NCBI GenBank assembly: GCA_003241685.1 | Contig: QFPJ01000052.1 | Location: 1-26,514 of the forward strand | Origin: Sphingopyxis macrogoltabida | GTDB taxonomy: Bacteria; Pseudomonadota; Alphaproteobacteria; Sphingomonadales; Sphingomonadaceae | Length of the DNA stretch: 26,514 nt | Reading direction: 5' to 3' | Shown here: piece after piece, positions 5,430-13,466 of the stretch | Layout: each line of letters starts with the position of its first letter | How positions within the stretch are numbered: the stretch's first letter is position 1 | The notes under the pieces: model-generated | Told to the model about the DNA's origin: nothing | Seen by the model: only the letters and a program-made list of their open reading frames with translations | Databases searched by the model: none | Position numbers and translations under genes: made by a program

Positions 5430-7109
5430 TCAGGCCCCATTCGCCGCCGACAAGATCGCCCGCACGCTCGCGGTCGCCACGTCGGTGTCGAGCCCGCAGC
5501 CGAACAGGCTTTTGCCGTCCGCCGTGCGGCATTCGACATAGGCGGCGGCCTGCACATTGCTGCCCTGGCCGATCGCGTGTTCGCTATAGTCGACGATGTC
5601 CATCAGCGGACCGCCTGACTCGGCGAGCGCGGCGATGACGCTGCTCATCAGGCCGTTGCCGCGGCCGCTGACGCTGCGTTCGGTGCCGTCGATCAGGAGC
5701 TTGCCGGCGAAGATGCGGTCGGCGCCCGCCCCCGTTCCCTTGGCATGGCTTTCGGACCAGTCGACGAGTTGGAAGCGTTTGGCTTCGGTCGCGAGATACT
5801 GGCCCTCGAACGCGTGCCAGATGTCTTCGGCGCCGAGTTCGCGGCTGGTTTCGTCGGCCAACGCCTGAACGATGTGGCTGAAGCTTGCCTGCATCTTTTT
5901 GGGCAGTTTCAGGCCCTTGTCCTGTTCCAGCACCCAGGCGACGCCGCCCTTGCCCGACTGGCTGTTGACGCGGATCACCGCTTCATAGCTGCGCCCCAGG
6001 TCGGCGGGGTCGATGGGCAGATAGGGGACTTCCCATTTTTCGTCATTCTGGCGCTCGCGCGCGGCGAAGCCTTTCTTGATCGCGTCCTGATGGCTGCCCG
6101 AAAAAGCGGTGTAGACCAGCTCGCCGCCATAGGGGTGGCGCGGATGGACGGGCAGCTTGTTGCAATATTCGACCGTCTGGATGACATCGTCGATGTTCGA
6201 GAAGTCCAGCGCCGGGTCGACCCCCTGCGTGTACATGTTGAGCGCGATGGTGACGAGGCAGGTGTTGCCCGTGCGCTCGCCATTGCCGAACAGGCAGCCC
6301 TCGACGCGGTCGGCGCCGGCGAGCAGGCCGAGTTCGGCCGCCGCGACGCCGGTGCCGCGGTCGTTGTGGGTGTGGAGCGACAGGATCGCCGCGTCGCGGT
6401 TCGGCAGATTCTTGCCGAAATATTCGATCTGGTCGGCGTAGACATTGGCGCCGGCCGCCTCGACCGTCGCGGGCAGGTTGAGGATGATGGGATTTTCGGG
6501 CGTCGGCGCCAGAATATCCATCACCGCCGCGCACACCTCGATGCTGAAATCGAGTTCGGTGGTCGAGAAGCATTCGGGGCTGTACTGGAACCGCCAGTCG
6601 GTGCCGGGCAGGCGCGCGGCATTGTCGCGCAGCTGCTTCGCGCCCTCGATCGCGATCGCCTTGATGTCGGCGCGTTCCATGCCGAAGACGATCTTGCGCC
6701 ACGCGGGGGCAAGCGCGTTATAGACATGGACGATCGCGGTCCGGGCGCCGGCGAGGCTGTCGAAGCTGGTGCGGATCAGGTCGGCGCGGCTCTGTGTCAG
6801 CACCTGCGGCGTGACGTCGTCCGGGATGCGGCCCGAACGGACGAGGCCCTGGATATAGTCGAAATCGGTCGCGCCGCTGGCGGGGAAGCCGACCTCGATC
6901 TCCTTGAAGCCGCAGCGCACGAGCAGGTCGAAGAAGCGCGTCTTCTTTTCCGCGTCCATCGGGTCGATCAGCGACTGGTTGCCGTCGCGCAGGTCGGTCG
7001 ACAGCCAGATCGGCGCGCGGGTGATGGTGCGGCCGGGCCATTCGCGGTTGGCGAGCGGAACCTGCGGAAAGGCGGAATATTTCGCGGACGGATCGCGGAG
7101 CATGGTCAT
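5430..7109 (-). CDS. leuA: 2-isopropylmalate synthase, long form
   Basis: Condenses acetyl-CoA with 2-oxoisovalerate, the first committed step of leucine synthesis. The 559 residues fit the longer LeuA class. The TIM-barrel catalytic domain shows STDLRDGNQSL at 37-47 (metal-binding Asp and catalytic Arg), SLHTHNDRGTG near 242 (two metal-binding His) and GNGERTGN near 273. The C-terminal ~130 residues (AKRFQLVDWSESHAKGTGAG to the end) are the LeuA allosteric domain that binds leucine for feedback inhibition. It starts at ATG 7109 after a purine-rich AGAAGAAG. Upstream lies a leucine-rich leader peptide, so expression is probably controlled by attenuation as well as by feedback on the enzyme. 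Confidence 0.96.
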   Translation of the reverse strand: MTMLRDPSAKYSAFPQVPLANREWPGRTITRAPIWLSTDLRDGNQSLIDPMDAEKKTRFFDLLVRCGFKEIEVGFPASGATDFDYIQGLVRSGRIPDDVTPQVLTQSRADLIRTSFDSLAGARTAIVHVYNALAPAWRKIVFGMERADIKAIAIEGAKQLRDNAARLPGTDWRFQYSPECFSTTELDFSIEVCAAVMDILAPTPENPIILNLPATVEAAGANVYADQIEYFGKNLPNRDAAILSLHTHNDRGTGVAAAELGLLAGADRVEGCLFGNGERTGNTCLVTIALNMYTQGVDPALDFSNIDDVIQTVEYCNKLPVHPRHPYGGELVYTAFSGSHQDAIKKGFAARERQNDEKWEVPYLPIDPADLGRSYEAVIRVNSQSGKGGVAWVLEQDKGLKLPKKMQASFSHIVQALADETSRELGAEDIWHAFEGQYLATEAKRFQLVDWSESHAKGTGAGADRIFAGKLLIDGTERSVSGRGNGLMSSVIAALAESGGPLMDIVDYSEHAIGQGSNVQAAAYVECRTADGKSLFGCGLDTDVATASVRAILSAANGA

Positions 7110-7197
7110 GTCGGTGGGCTTCTTCTGCTGAATGGTTGGCTATGCTGGTGTCGGTCGGACCCTTGAGCGGGTGGCCGCGACAGCTGCGCAGCCAGTG
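7110..7197 (-). promoter_or_regulatory. leuA attenuator leader RNA
   Basis: Between the leader-peptide stop and leuA the transcript can form alternative stems. CCCTTGGGCG inside the leader ORF (7210-7201) can pair over ten bases, with one G-U, with CGCTCAAGGG at 7169-7160; alternatively it folds on itself as ACGCCC-TT-GGGCGT. A separate stem, GACA+GCTG/CAGC+TGTC, covers about 7199-7179. No clear U-run follows, so the terminating mechanism is not evident. Confidence 0.55.
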
Positions 7198-7248
7198 TCA
7201 CGCCCAAGGGCGTGTAAGTCGCAGAAGAAGAAGGGCGTTGCCGCGCAT
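7198..7248 (-). CDS. leuL: leuA leader peptide MRGNALLLLRLTRPWA
   Basis: A 16-codon ORF on the leuA strand: ATG at 7248-7246, stop TGA at 7200-7198. It contains four consecutive leucine codons (CTT CTT CTT CTG) and a fifth after one Arg codon. Five leucines in sixteen residues, immediately upstream of the leucine biosynthetic gene and within an RNA that can form competing stems, is the signature of ribosome-mediated attenuation. Attenuators with Leu-rich leader peptides before leuA are known in other alphaproteobacteria. The stalled ribosome would sit just 5' of the pairing arm at 7201-7210. A strong ribosome site is not visible before the ATG. The gene symbol is by analogy. Confidence 0.8.
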   Translation of the reverse strand: MRGNALLLLRLTRPWA

Positions 7249-7317
7249 GGGCAGGCTATTGGTTCAAAATATCGCGCTTGGCAAGGGGCGAGTGCGAAAA
7301 TTGCGCGCGGCGCGGTG

Positions 7318-7821
7318 TCAGCCCTGGACCCACCCCACTTTGGGATCGTCCATGTCGACCACCTCGGCGAGTTCGCGGACATTGGGATAGCCATAGCCGA
7401 CGAGGTTGATGAAGGTCTGGATATTCAGCGCCAGCGGGGCGGCCTTCATCGGCACGGGCGCGCGATCGTTCGCGAAATTATTGTTGCAATAGATCAGGAT
7501 CGGCCGGTTCGGGTCGGCGCCGATCACCGCCGCGAGGCTGTCCGCCGTGAAATCGGTGAGCGGCAGGTTGACCGCGCCCGCGATATGCCCCGCCGCAAAG
7601 GCATCGCGCGAGCGCGCATCGAGGAGTAGGACGCCGGGCTTCGCCGCCTCGGTCCGGAAGGCGTCGAAGGCGAGCAGCCGTTCGGCGCGCTGCGGCGCGA
7701 CCGACGCGGTCAGCGCCTGAAAGGCGGGATAGTCGATCTGGGGATTGGCCTGTGCCAGCGCGGGGGCGGCGGCGGACAGGGCGAGCGCGAGGGCGAAAAC
7801 GAGGCTGGGGGTGCGGCGCAT
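7318..7821 (-). CDS. exported rhodanese-domain protein
   Basis: MRRTPSLVFALALALSAAAPALA is a clear Sec signal peptide with an ALA cleavage site, so the protein is periplasmic. A single rhodanese domain follows (residues ~45-150): LLLDARSRDAFAAGHIAGAVNLPL is the conserved CH2A-like region and Cys112 lies in the active loop LIYCNNNFAND. Single-domain rhodaneses carry sulfane sulphur on this Cys. The active loop continues into an Asn-rich turn rather than the CRxGxR of thiosulphate sulphurtransferases, so substrate preference probably differs. A strong GGGAGGA site lies before ATG 7821. Its distance from leuA and the leader promoter between them suggest separate transcription. Confidence 0.88.
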   Translation of the reverse strand: MRRTPSLVFALALALSAAAPALAQANPQIDYPAFQALTASVAPQRAERLLAFDAFRTEAAKPGVLLLDARSRDAFAAGHIAGAVNLPLTDFTADSLAAVIGADPNRPILIYCNNNFANDRAPVPMKAAPLALNIQTFINLVGYGYPNVRELAEVVDMDDPKVGWVQG

Positions 7822-7892
7822 GAAGATCCTCCCTGTGATGCGGGGGAGGGTAAGCGGCCTTTTGTGGACGCACGATGAATGCGCGCGCCGCC

Positions 7893-7980
7893 GCCATTGC
7901 GAGCGACGCGAAGCCCCCTCCCGTCGTCGGCATGTGCCGGGTCGAGAACGGGAGATTGCTTCGCTCTGCTCGCAATGACG
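7893..7980. repeat. palindromic intergenic repeat, TTGCGAG family, copy 2
   Basis: Outer arms CCATTGCGAGC (from 7894) and GCTCGCAATGACG (ending 7980) enclose GCGAAGC and GCTTCGC inner arms. It matches copy 1 at 3615-3718 in its GGAGATTGCTTCG and CTCGCAATGACG words. It lies between the 5' end of the rhodanese gene and the 3' end of the YceI gene. Confidence 0.75.
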
Positions 7981-7991
7981 ATCAGGCGGGT

Positions 7992-8648
7992 TTACTGCTT
8001 TTCGAAGGCGGCGTGGATTTTCAGTTCGACCTCGTCGCTGACGAAGGGGATGAAGGCGGCGACGCCGAAGTCGCTGCGCCGGATCTTTGCCTCGGCCTCG
8101 AAGCCGATCGTGTCCTTCTTGTTCATCGGGTTGGTGCCGGCGCCGTGGAAATCGACGTCGAGCGTCACGGGCTTGGTGACGCCGTTCAGCGTCAGGTTGC
8201 CGGTGACGGTCGCTTCGTCGCCGTCATCGTCGAGCACGACCCGGGTCGAGACGAATTTGGCGTCGGCGGGCGCGGGGCCGAAGAAGTCGGGCTTGCCGCC
8301 GTCCTTGCCCGCGCGCAGCAGATGCTCGGTCAGGCCGCTGCTGGCGGTGGTGACTTTCGACACGGGGATGGTCACGTCGACCTTGGCCGCGGCGGGATTG
8401 GCGGGATCGATGACCAGCGTGCCGGTCACGTCGCCGAAGATGCCGGTATAGTCGCTGAAGCCGAAATGATCGACTTCCCAGACGACCAGCGTGTGGCCGG
8501 GGTCGGCGGCATAGGTGCCCGCGGTGACGCGGCTTTTGTCGGGGGCGCCGGGCGCGCTGGCGGGCGCCTGCGCAATGACGACGGGGACCGCGACGATGGC
8601 GGCGCCGGCGAGCGCGAGGGGGGCGGCGAAGAGGGCGATGCGGCGCAT
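7992..8648 (-). CDS. YceI-family periplasmic protein
   Basis: MRRIALFAAPLALAGAAIVAVPVVIAQA is an export signal. The mature protein (~190 residues) is a YceI lipocalin-like beta-barrel: YAADPGHTLVVWEVDHFGFSDYTGIFGDVTGTLVID, then VDVTIPVSKVTTASSGLTEHL, FVSTRVV, VTGNLTLNGVTKPVTLDV and a C-terminal FGVAAFIPFVSDEVELKI. YceI proteins bind isoprenoid-like lipids such as polyprenols. ATG 8648 is chosen over the upstream start at 8738 because AGGAG sits just before it and it begins the signal peptide exactly. A promoter candidate lies just upstream at 8678-8707. Confidence 0.92.
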   Translation of the reverse strand: MRRIALFAAPLALAGAAIVAVPVVIAQAPASAPGAPDKSRVTAGTYAADPGHTLVVWEVDHFGFSDYTGIFGDVTGTLVIDPANPAAAKVDVTIPVSKVTTASSGLTEHLLRAGKDGGKPDFFGPAPADAKFVSTRVVLDDDGDEATVTGNLTLNGVTKPVTLDVDFHGAGTNPMNKKDTIGFEAEAKIRRSDFGVAAFIPFVSDEVELKIHAAFEKQ

Positions 8649-8677
8649 GGGGCGTTCTCCTGTTTTCGAAGGCCGGA

Positions 8678-8707
8678 AGGCTAGAGCAGGCGGCGGCGCG
8701 ACGTCAA
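8678..8707 (-). promoter_or_regulatory. candidate promoter of the YceI gene
   Basis: Minus-strand TTGACG (8707-8702), an 18-base spacer and TAGCCT (8683-8678). The -35 box is good and the -10 weak, as is common in GC-rich alphaproteobacteria. The predicted start would leave a leader of about 23 bases. Confidence 0.4.
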
Positions 8708-8800
8708 TCGCGCGCGCCGGAAACGGATCGTTTCGCAAAAGGTTGCGTTCGGCCGCCTGTTACCGCGCGGCGGGACGGCGGCCGGGACTGCCACCCGCCG

Positions 8801-11800
8801 TCAATCGATGCCGTCGCCGATCAGCGAGAAGGGGGCCCAGGCGCTGGGGTGGGCCCAGCTGTTCAGGAAGGCGTCGGAGCGCGGGTCCTGGCGGATTTCG
8901 CGGGCCGCGCGTTGCAGCGCCTCGGCGCGCGACAGGCCGGGGTTGGCCTGCATCAGCTCGAACAGGCGCACCGTCATCACCGCGGCGACGTCGTCGCGCA
9001 CCGGCCAGTGCGAGGCGAGCAGGCTTTCGGCGCCCGCGAAGAAGAAGGAGCGGGCGAGCCCCGACAGGCCGGGGGCGCCCGCGCTGCCGTCGCCCGACGC
9101 GGTGTTGCACGCCGACAGGATCACCCAGCGCGCGCCGAGATCGAGCGCGGCGACTTCCGACGCGGTGAGCAGGCCGTCGTCGGCGACGGTGGCGCTGCGC
9201 GGCGGGGTGAAGACCAGCCCCGGTTCGGCGATGCCGCCGACCTCGCCCGCGACAAGGCCGTGGGTGGCGAGGAACAGCACCGAAAGCCCCGACAATTTGC
9301 CGCGTTTCACATTGGTTTCGGTCGCCGCGTCGGCCAGATAAAGTCGGCTGTTGCCCGCGCCGAGCAGCGCCTGCATCGCCTTCAGTTCGCTTTCGGTCCC
9401 CGGCAGGCGCGCGAGTTTTCGCAGCGCGTCGGGGTCGGCGAGCGGCGGGCCGTCGCCGGCCGGCCGCAGCCCGTCCGCGATTTCGAGCCCGGCCGCGCTG
9501 CGCGTCCCGCGATGGCGCCCGCCGATGCCGCCGCGCGTCTGCGCCGCGCCCTCCAGCACCGGATCGCCGAAACCGACCATCGCGGTGCCCGACCGCGCGG
9601 CGTTGCGGTCGGCGACCGCGCGCAGCAGTTGCAGCGATTGAAGCGAGGGGAGCTGGAGCAGCGCATGGCGATCGGCGAGCCACGGCGTCGCGCGCAGCGC
9701 CGCCGGATCGCCGTCGACGCCCTGCGGCGGAGCGGTGACGAGGATGCCGAGCGGCAGCGACGACAGGGCGCCCCCCGATGCGGTGAACAGGTGGCGCTTG
9801 CCCGCCAGCACATCCTCCAGCGGGCGCACGAGCTGGTCGTAGAGGCCCCAGGCGGTGGCGCGGTCGAAGGGGAAGTCGCCTTCGCCCTCCGCGCTCCAGC
9901 GCGCGTCCTCCTCTTCGGTGAAGTCGAGGCTGGCGCCGACGTCCCACAGCAGGCGGCGGACAGGGGCCGCGAGCGCAGCGGCGGTGAGGTCGCTGCGGTG
10001 CCAGGCGATCGCCGTTCTGGTGAGCGCCAGGCTGTGGGTGCCGAATTCGGACGGCACGATCATCAGCAGCGCCTCGTCGGGGCCGAGCAGCGCCTGTGCC
10101 GCGGCAACGTCGAGCGCGGCGGGGCGGATGAGTTCGAAATAGCCAGGGGCGCCGGCGCGGATCCGGCGGTCGATCTCGTCGCGCTGAAAGGCCAGCCGCT
10201 GCTGCTCGCCCAGATTGACGCGGATCAGCCTTTGCCGTTCGGTTTCGTCGGCGTGGGCTATCGCCATGCCTTCGGCCATCAGCCGGTCGATGGCCGCATC
10301 GATGCCCCGCCGCTGGGCCAGCAGGTCCGACACGCCCGCGCGGGCGAGCGCGCGGTCGGCCGCCGCCTTGGCCACCGCCTGGCTGGTCGTGCCCATCTGC
10401 GCTTCCTGAAGCGCGAGGAAGACGTCGGCGGTCGCCGCCGGATCGCGTTGTCCCGCCGCCCATAAGGCGTCGGCGAACAGCGTCTGAAAACCCGCGTAGC
10501 GGCGGTTGTAGCGATTGAAGAAACTGTCGTCGTCGGTCGCCTGCGCATAGCCCGCCTCGTCGGTCTTGGCGAAGCCGAAGGCGCGGCGATAGGCGCGTTT
10601 GCCGGTGGCGGCATGGCGGGCGTGCCGCAGCGCCTCGCCCGCGTCGCCGCCATCCCGTAAAATCCATTCGGCGAGGTCGGCGTGCAGTTCGTTGAGGTCG
10701 CCGTGCGGGTCGGAGAGCGCGGACAGTCCCGACGCCATGGTCGATGCGCGCAGCGGGTCGGCGTAGAAGCCGGTCATGTCGTTGCCCGGATCGGCGAGCA
10801 GCGTGCGGACCAGCGCGGCGGCGTCGGCGCGGCGGTCCCGCCTGACCAGCCAGTCGGCGTAGGAGGACGCCATCGACCAGCTTAGCGCATTGGCGTCGCC
10901 GCGCGCGTGGCGATAGGCGGCATAGGCATCGCGATAGGCGGCGTCGGTCGCGGCATCGTCGTCGCCATCGTCGATTTCCCACGCGACCGCGCGCATCGCG
11001 GAAAGATAGTCCGCTTCCTTATCGCCGTGAATCTGGCGCAGCACCTCCGCCTTGTCGCGAAGGATCGCGGCGCGCGCGGCATGGTCGCCATAAGCCGCCT
11101 GGTCGAAGGCCGTGTCGAGGTCCGCGAGACGGGCGGTCAGCGTCTCCGTCCGGTCCTGATCGCCGACCAGATCGGCCTTGCCCAGCGGGGTGAGCAGCGC
11201 GAGCAGCCGGTCGCGTTCGCCCGCCGCAAGCGCCCCGGTGGTGAAGCCGGCGAGCAGTTCGTCCAGTTCGCTGCGATACTGGCGGTCGAAATAGTCGGCA
11301 TCCGCCGCCGCGCCGCGCGCATAGGCGGGTTCGGCGGCGAAGACGGGCAGCCAGCGAAAGCCGAGGTCATGGCCGCCCTTGGCATCGGCGCGCGTTTCGG
11401 CGTCCAGCCAGGCGCGAAAATCGCCGAGCAGCCAGAGATCGGCACGGCAGGCGTCGTCGGCGCAGCCGGGCAGCGCCTCCACGCGGGCGCGGGCGTTGTC
11501 GGCATAGATGGCGCGCGCCGCCGGTTCGCGCCCGGCGCGGGTCAGGAAACGGGCATAGTCGGCCATGACGTCGCGGCGATTGCGGGCGGCGCGGTCGCAT
11601 TTGGTGCCCCATTGATCGGTCTCGCAGCCCGCCCAGCGCGGTTCGAAGCGCGCGATCGTGTCGCGGAACAGCGCATTGGCCTCGTCGGCGCGTTTCAGGT
11701 CGATCATCATGTCGCCGAAGAGGAACAGCGCGTCGCCCAGATCCTTTTCATCCTGGATGCAGCCCGCGACCATCCGGCCATAATCGTGCCGCGTGACGCG

Positions 11801-12250
11801 CCCGCAGCCATAGGCTTCCTCGGTCAGAATCGCGATGTGGCGGCGCGCCGGTTCGATCGCCCGTTCGGGAAAGCCGTTGAGGCGGAGCATCAGGGCATAG
11901 TTTTGCTGTGCGCGGCCGACGGGGAAGGCGTCGGCGCCGTGCATTTTCGTCAGCAGCGCGATGACGCGTTCGAGCACCCGCTGCGCCTCGGCGCTTTGCC
12001 GCGCCATGCCGAGATCGGAGGCGTGCAGCTGTAGCGCGTCGACATAAGGCTGGCTTTCCTCGCCATATTGCGCGGCGAGCAGTTTCAGCAATTCGGCGCC
12101 GATCACCGGGCGCTGCTCAAACGGCGCCTTCATCAACTGGTCGCGCTTGGCGGCGATGGCGGGGGTGTTGGCCAGCGGCGGCTGCGCGGTGGCGGGCAGG
12201 GCGAGCGCCAGCGCGGCCAAGCCGAGCAGCGTGCGAATCCATCCCGTCAT
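8801..12250 (-). CDS. exported protein with TPR-like helices and C-terminal CHAT protease-like domain, 1149 aa
   Basis: MTGWIRTLLGLAALALALPATAQ is a Sec signal, so the protein should be outside the cytoplasm. Residues ~30-750 are helical with TPR-like repeats (ALQLHASDLGMARQSAEAQRVL, NYALMLRLNGFPERAIEPARRHI, YARFLTRAGREPAARAIYADNARARVEAL, SSYADWLVRRDRRADAAALVRTLL). The last ~380 residues are a CHAT domain (caspase HetF associated with TPRs). The caspase-like dyad is visible: His997 in FLATHGLVAG and Cys1048 in ILSACNTASGDG, followed by GLARSFFFAGAESLLASHWPV. The dyad is intact, so a cysteine peptidase is plausible; the substrate is unknown. Some CHAT proteins belong to defence systems, but nothing around this gene suggests that. 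It may be cotranscribed with the secreted protein at 12364-12783. Confidence 0.9.
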   Translation of the reverse strand: MTGWIRTLLGLAALALALPATAQPPLANTPAIAAKRDQLMKAPFEQRPVIGAELLKLLAAQYGEESQPYVDALQLHASDLGMARQSAEAQRVLERVIALLTKMHGADAFPVGRAQQNYALMLRLNGFPERAIEPARRHIAILTEEAYGCGRVTRHDYGRMVAGCIQDEKDLGDALFLFGDMMIDLKRADEANALFRDTIARFEPRWAGCETDQWGTKCDRAARNRRDVMADYARFLTRAGREPAARAIYADNARARVEALPGCADDACRADLWLLGDFRAWLDAETRADAKGGHDLGFRWLPVFAAEPAYARGAAADADYFDRQYRSELDELLAGFTTGALAAGERDRLLALLTPLGKADLVGDQDRTETLTARLADLDTAFDQAAYGDHAARAAILRDKAEVLRQIHGDKEADYLSAMRAVAWEIDDGDDDAATDAAYRDAYAAYRHARGDANALSWSMASSYADWLVRRDRRADAAALVRTLLADPGNDMTGFYADPLRASTMASGLSALSDPHGDLNELHADLAEWILRDGGDAGEALRHARHAATGKRAYRRAFGFAKTDEAGYAQATDDDSFFNRYNRRYAGFQTLFADALWAAGQRDPAATADVFLALQEAQMGTTSQAVAKAAADRALARAGVSDLLAQRRGIDAAIDRLMAEGMAIAHADETERQRLIRVNLGEQQRLAFQRDEIDRRIRAGAPGYFELIRPAALDVAAAQALLGPDEALLMIVPSEFGTHSLALTRTAIAWHRSDLTAAALAAPVRRLLWDVGASLDFTEEEDARWSAEGEGDFPFDRATAWGLYDQLVRPLEDVLAGKRHLFTASGGALSSLPLGILVTAPPQGVDGDPAALRATPWLADRHALLQLPSLQSLQLLRAVADRNAARSGTAMVGFGDPVLEGAAQTRGGIGGRHRGTRSAAGLEIADGLRPAGDGPPLADPDALRKLARLPGTESELKAMQALLGAGNSRLYLADAATETNVKRGKLSGLSVLFLATHGLVAGEVGGIAEPGLVFTPPRSATVADDGLLTASEVAALDLGARWVILSACNTASGDGSAGAPGLSGLARSFFFAGAESLLASHWPVRDDVAAVMTVRLFELMQANPGLSRAEALQRAAREIRQDPRSDAFLNSWAHPSAWAPFSLIGDGID

Positions 12251-12300
12251 GCCTGTCCCCCGACGATTGCGCCGCGCAGTTTAGGCGGGATGGGCGCGCG

Positions 12301-12330
12301 GCGTCACCCCGAAGTTGTTCGGGGCCCTTG
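12301..12330. repeat. hairpin half-repeat, CGTCACCCCGAA type
   Basis: CCCCGAA (12307-12313) and TTCGGGG (12318-12324) form a perfect 7 bp stem with loop GTTG, preceded by GCGTCA. The layout (CGTCA, then a short hairpin) matches the element at 26457-26480 and the arms of the one at 17826-17904. It lies in the 113-base gap upstream of the CHAT gene. Confidence 0.55.
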
Positions 12331-12363
12331 CATCAGAGGGGAGGGGCATCGGCGGGGAGGGCG

Positions 12364-12783
12364 TCATCGATCGCGGCGCGCGGCGAACCATTCGCGCATC
12401 GCGGCGGCGGCGCAGCCGGTGAAGCCATAGCTGCCGACCGGCGAGCAGCTGTTCGGGCGGCCGAGGCGGGCGACATCGTCATAGCCCTCCACCGCCGCCG
12501 CCCAGCTGTTGCCGCCGCCGGCGTCGTCGTCCTCCTTCAGCGCGTCGCGCAATTCCCGGGGCACGCGATAGCGATCGGATTCGGGCCGCTGCGCGCAGAC
12601 GATGATTTCGTCGCCCTGCGGTTCGGGGCAGGGGTCGTCGCCATAGGTGTAGAGGACCGAGGTGCGCTGCGGCGGTTCGCCGGTCTGGGCCAGGTCGCGC
12701 TGCGCGAACGCGGGCGGCGCGACGGCGAGCGCGGCGAGGGGGAGCGCGGCGAGGGAGAGGAGCAGCAGGGCAGGCTTGGTCAT
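12364..12783 (-). CDS. small secreted protein of unknown function, 139 aa
   Basis: MTKPALLLLSLAALPLAALAVAPPAFA is a signal peptide. The mature part contains YGDDPCPEPQGDEIIVCAQR, PESDRYRVPRELRDAL and, near the end, RPNSCSPVGSYGFTGCAAAAMREW. Four cysteines suggest two disulphides in the periplasm. The DxCP...DEIIVCAR..PE..RYR.P pattern is one I associate with secreted proteins common in sphingomonads and of no assigned function. ATG 12783 is chosen over the in-frame GTG at 12789; neither has a strong ribosome site. It lies upstream of the CHAT gene on the same strand, 113 bases away. Confidence 0.75.
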   Translation of the reverse strand: MTKPALLLLSLAALPLAALAVAPPAFAQRDLAQTGEPPQRTSVLYTYGDDPCPEPQGDEIIVCAQRPESDRYRVPRELRDALKEDDDAGGGNSWAAAVEGYDDVARLGRPNSCSPVGSYGFTGCAAAAMREWFAARRDR

Positions 12784-12947
12784 CGTCACCGATCAATCTT
12801 CCCGGACCCCCTGTCCCCGTCCGCGTCATGGCCCGCCGCGGATGAACCTAAGCCGAACTGCGCGGCGTAACCGGCCGGCGGTTCGGTGCGAACCCGCGGG
12901 CGACGGCGGCATTGCGCGCCGCCGATACCGTCCCATGGAGATCGACG

Positions 12948-13433
12948 ATGAAAAACCCGTTTGCGTTCGTTTGGCTCGCGGCGCTGCTGGCGCCGCTGTC
13001 GCTTGCGTCCTTCGTGCCCGCCGCCGCCGCCCGGCCCGTCTATGTCGGGGTCGACGGCGGCCATGTCGCGGTCAGCGGCTATGACACGGTCAGTTATTTC
13101 GACGGCGCGGGCGTCCCGGTGAAGGGCGATGCGGCCTTTGCGGTCGAGCATGACGGGGCGGTCTATCATTTCGCCAATGCCGCCAATGCCGCGCGTTTTG
13201 CCGCCGATCCCGATGCTTTCATGCCGCGTTATGGCGGGCATTGCGCCTGGGCGATGGCGCGCGGCTATCTCGCGCCCGGCGACCCGCTTGCCTATGCGAT
13301 CGTCGACGGCCGGCTGTATCTGAACTTCAATCAGGCGGTGAAGGCGAAGTGGGACATCGACCGCGCCGGCTATATCGCGGCGGCGGAGAAGAATTGGGCG
13401 GCGATGCCCGACGATGCGAAATTCGGCGGGTGA
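12948..13433 (+). CDS. exported YHS-domain protein
   Basis: MKNPFAFVWLAALLAPLSLASFVPAAAA is a signal peptide. The ~135-residue mature domain belongs to the secreted YHS family: VSGYDTVSYFDGAGVPVKGD, YHFANAANAARFAADPDAFMPRYGGHCAWAMARG and LYLNFNQAVKAKW. Some members carry selenocysteine in the G-H-C-A position; here that codon is TGC, so it is the cysteine form. Such proteins are suspected of metal binding or handling. The start at 12948 is chosen over ATG 12912 because GGAG lies just upstream and the signal begins there. It converges with bioA across 33 bases that contain a hairpin. Confidence 0.85.
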   Translation: MKNPFAFVWLAALLAPLSLASFVPAAAARPVYVGVDGGHVAVSGYDTVSYFDGAGVPVKGDAAFAVEHDGAVYHFANAANAARFAADPDAFMPRYGGHCAWAMARGYLAPGDPLAYAIVDGRLYLNFNQAVKAKWDIDRAGYIAAAEKNWAAMPDDAKFGG

Positions 13434-13460
13434 CGGGCGGACGGGCAACCCGTTAGCCCG
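13434..13460. terminator. possible bidirectional terminator hairpin
   Basis: CGGGC-GG-ACGGG-CAA-CCCGT-TA-GCCCG forms a 5+5 bp stem with a 2x2 internal loop between the convergent YHS gene and bioA. It has no T-run, so it would be weak as an intrinsic terminator, but position and symmetry suit a shared transcript end. Confidence 0.45.
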
Positions 13461-13466
13461 CTGCCG

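Noticed and set aside
5745..7166. A 473-codon open frame antisense to leuA, and similar long frames at 8849-10465 and 18164-20293.
   Set aside because: They lie opposite strongly supported genes (leuA, the CHAT protein, ilvB), are rich in Arg, Ala and Gly, and show no recognisable motifs. Long antisense frames are expected in high-GC DNA where stops are rare.
13230..13250. Selenocysteine in the YHS-domain protein.
   Set aside because: Some relatives carry selenocysteine here, but the codon is TGC (cysteine), and no in-frame TGA is present.
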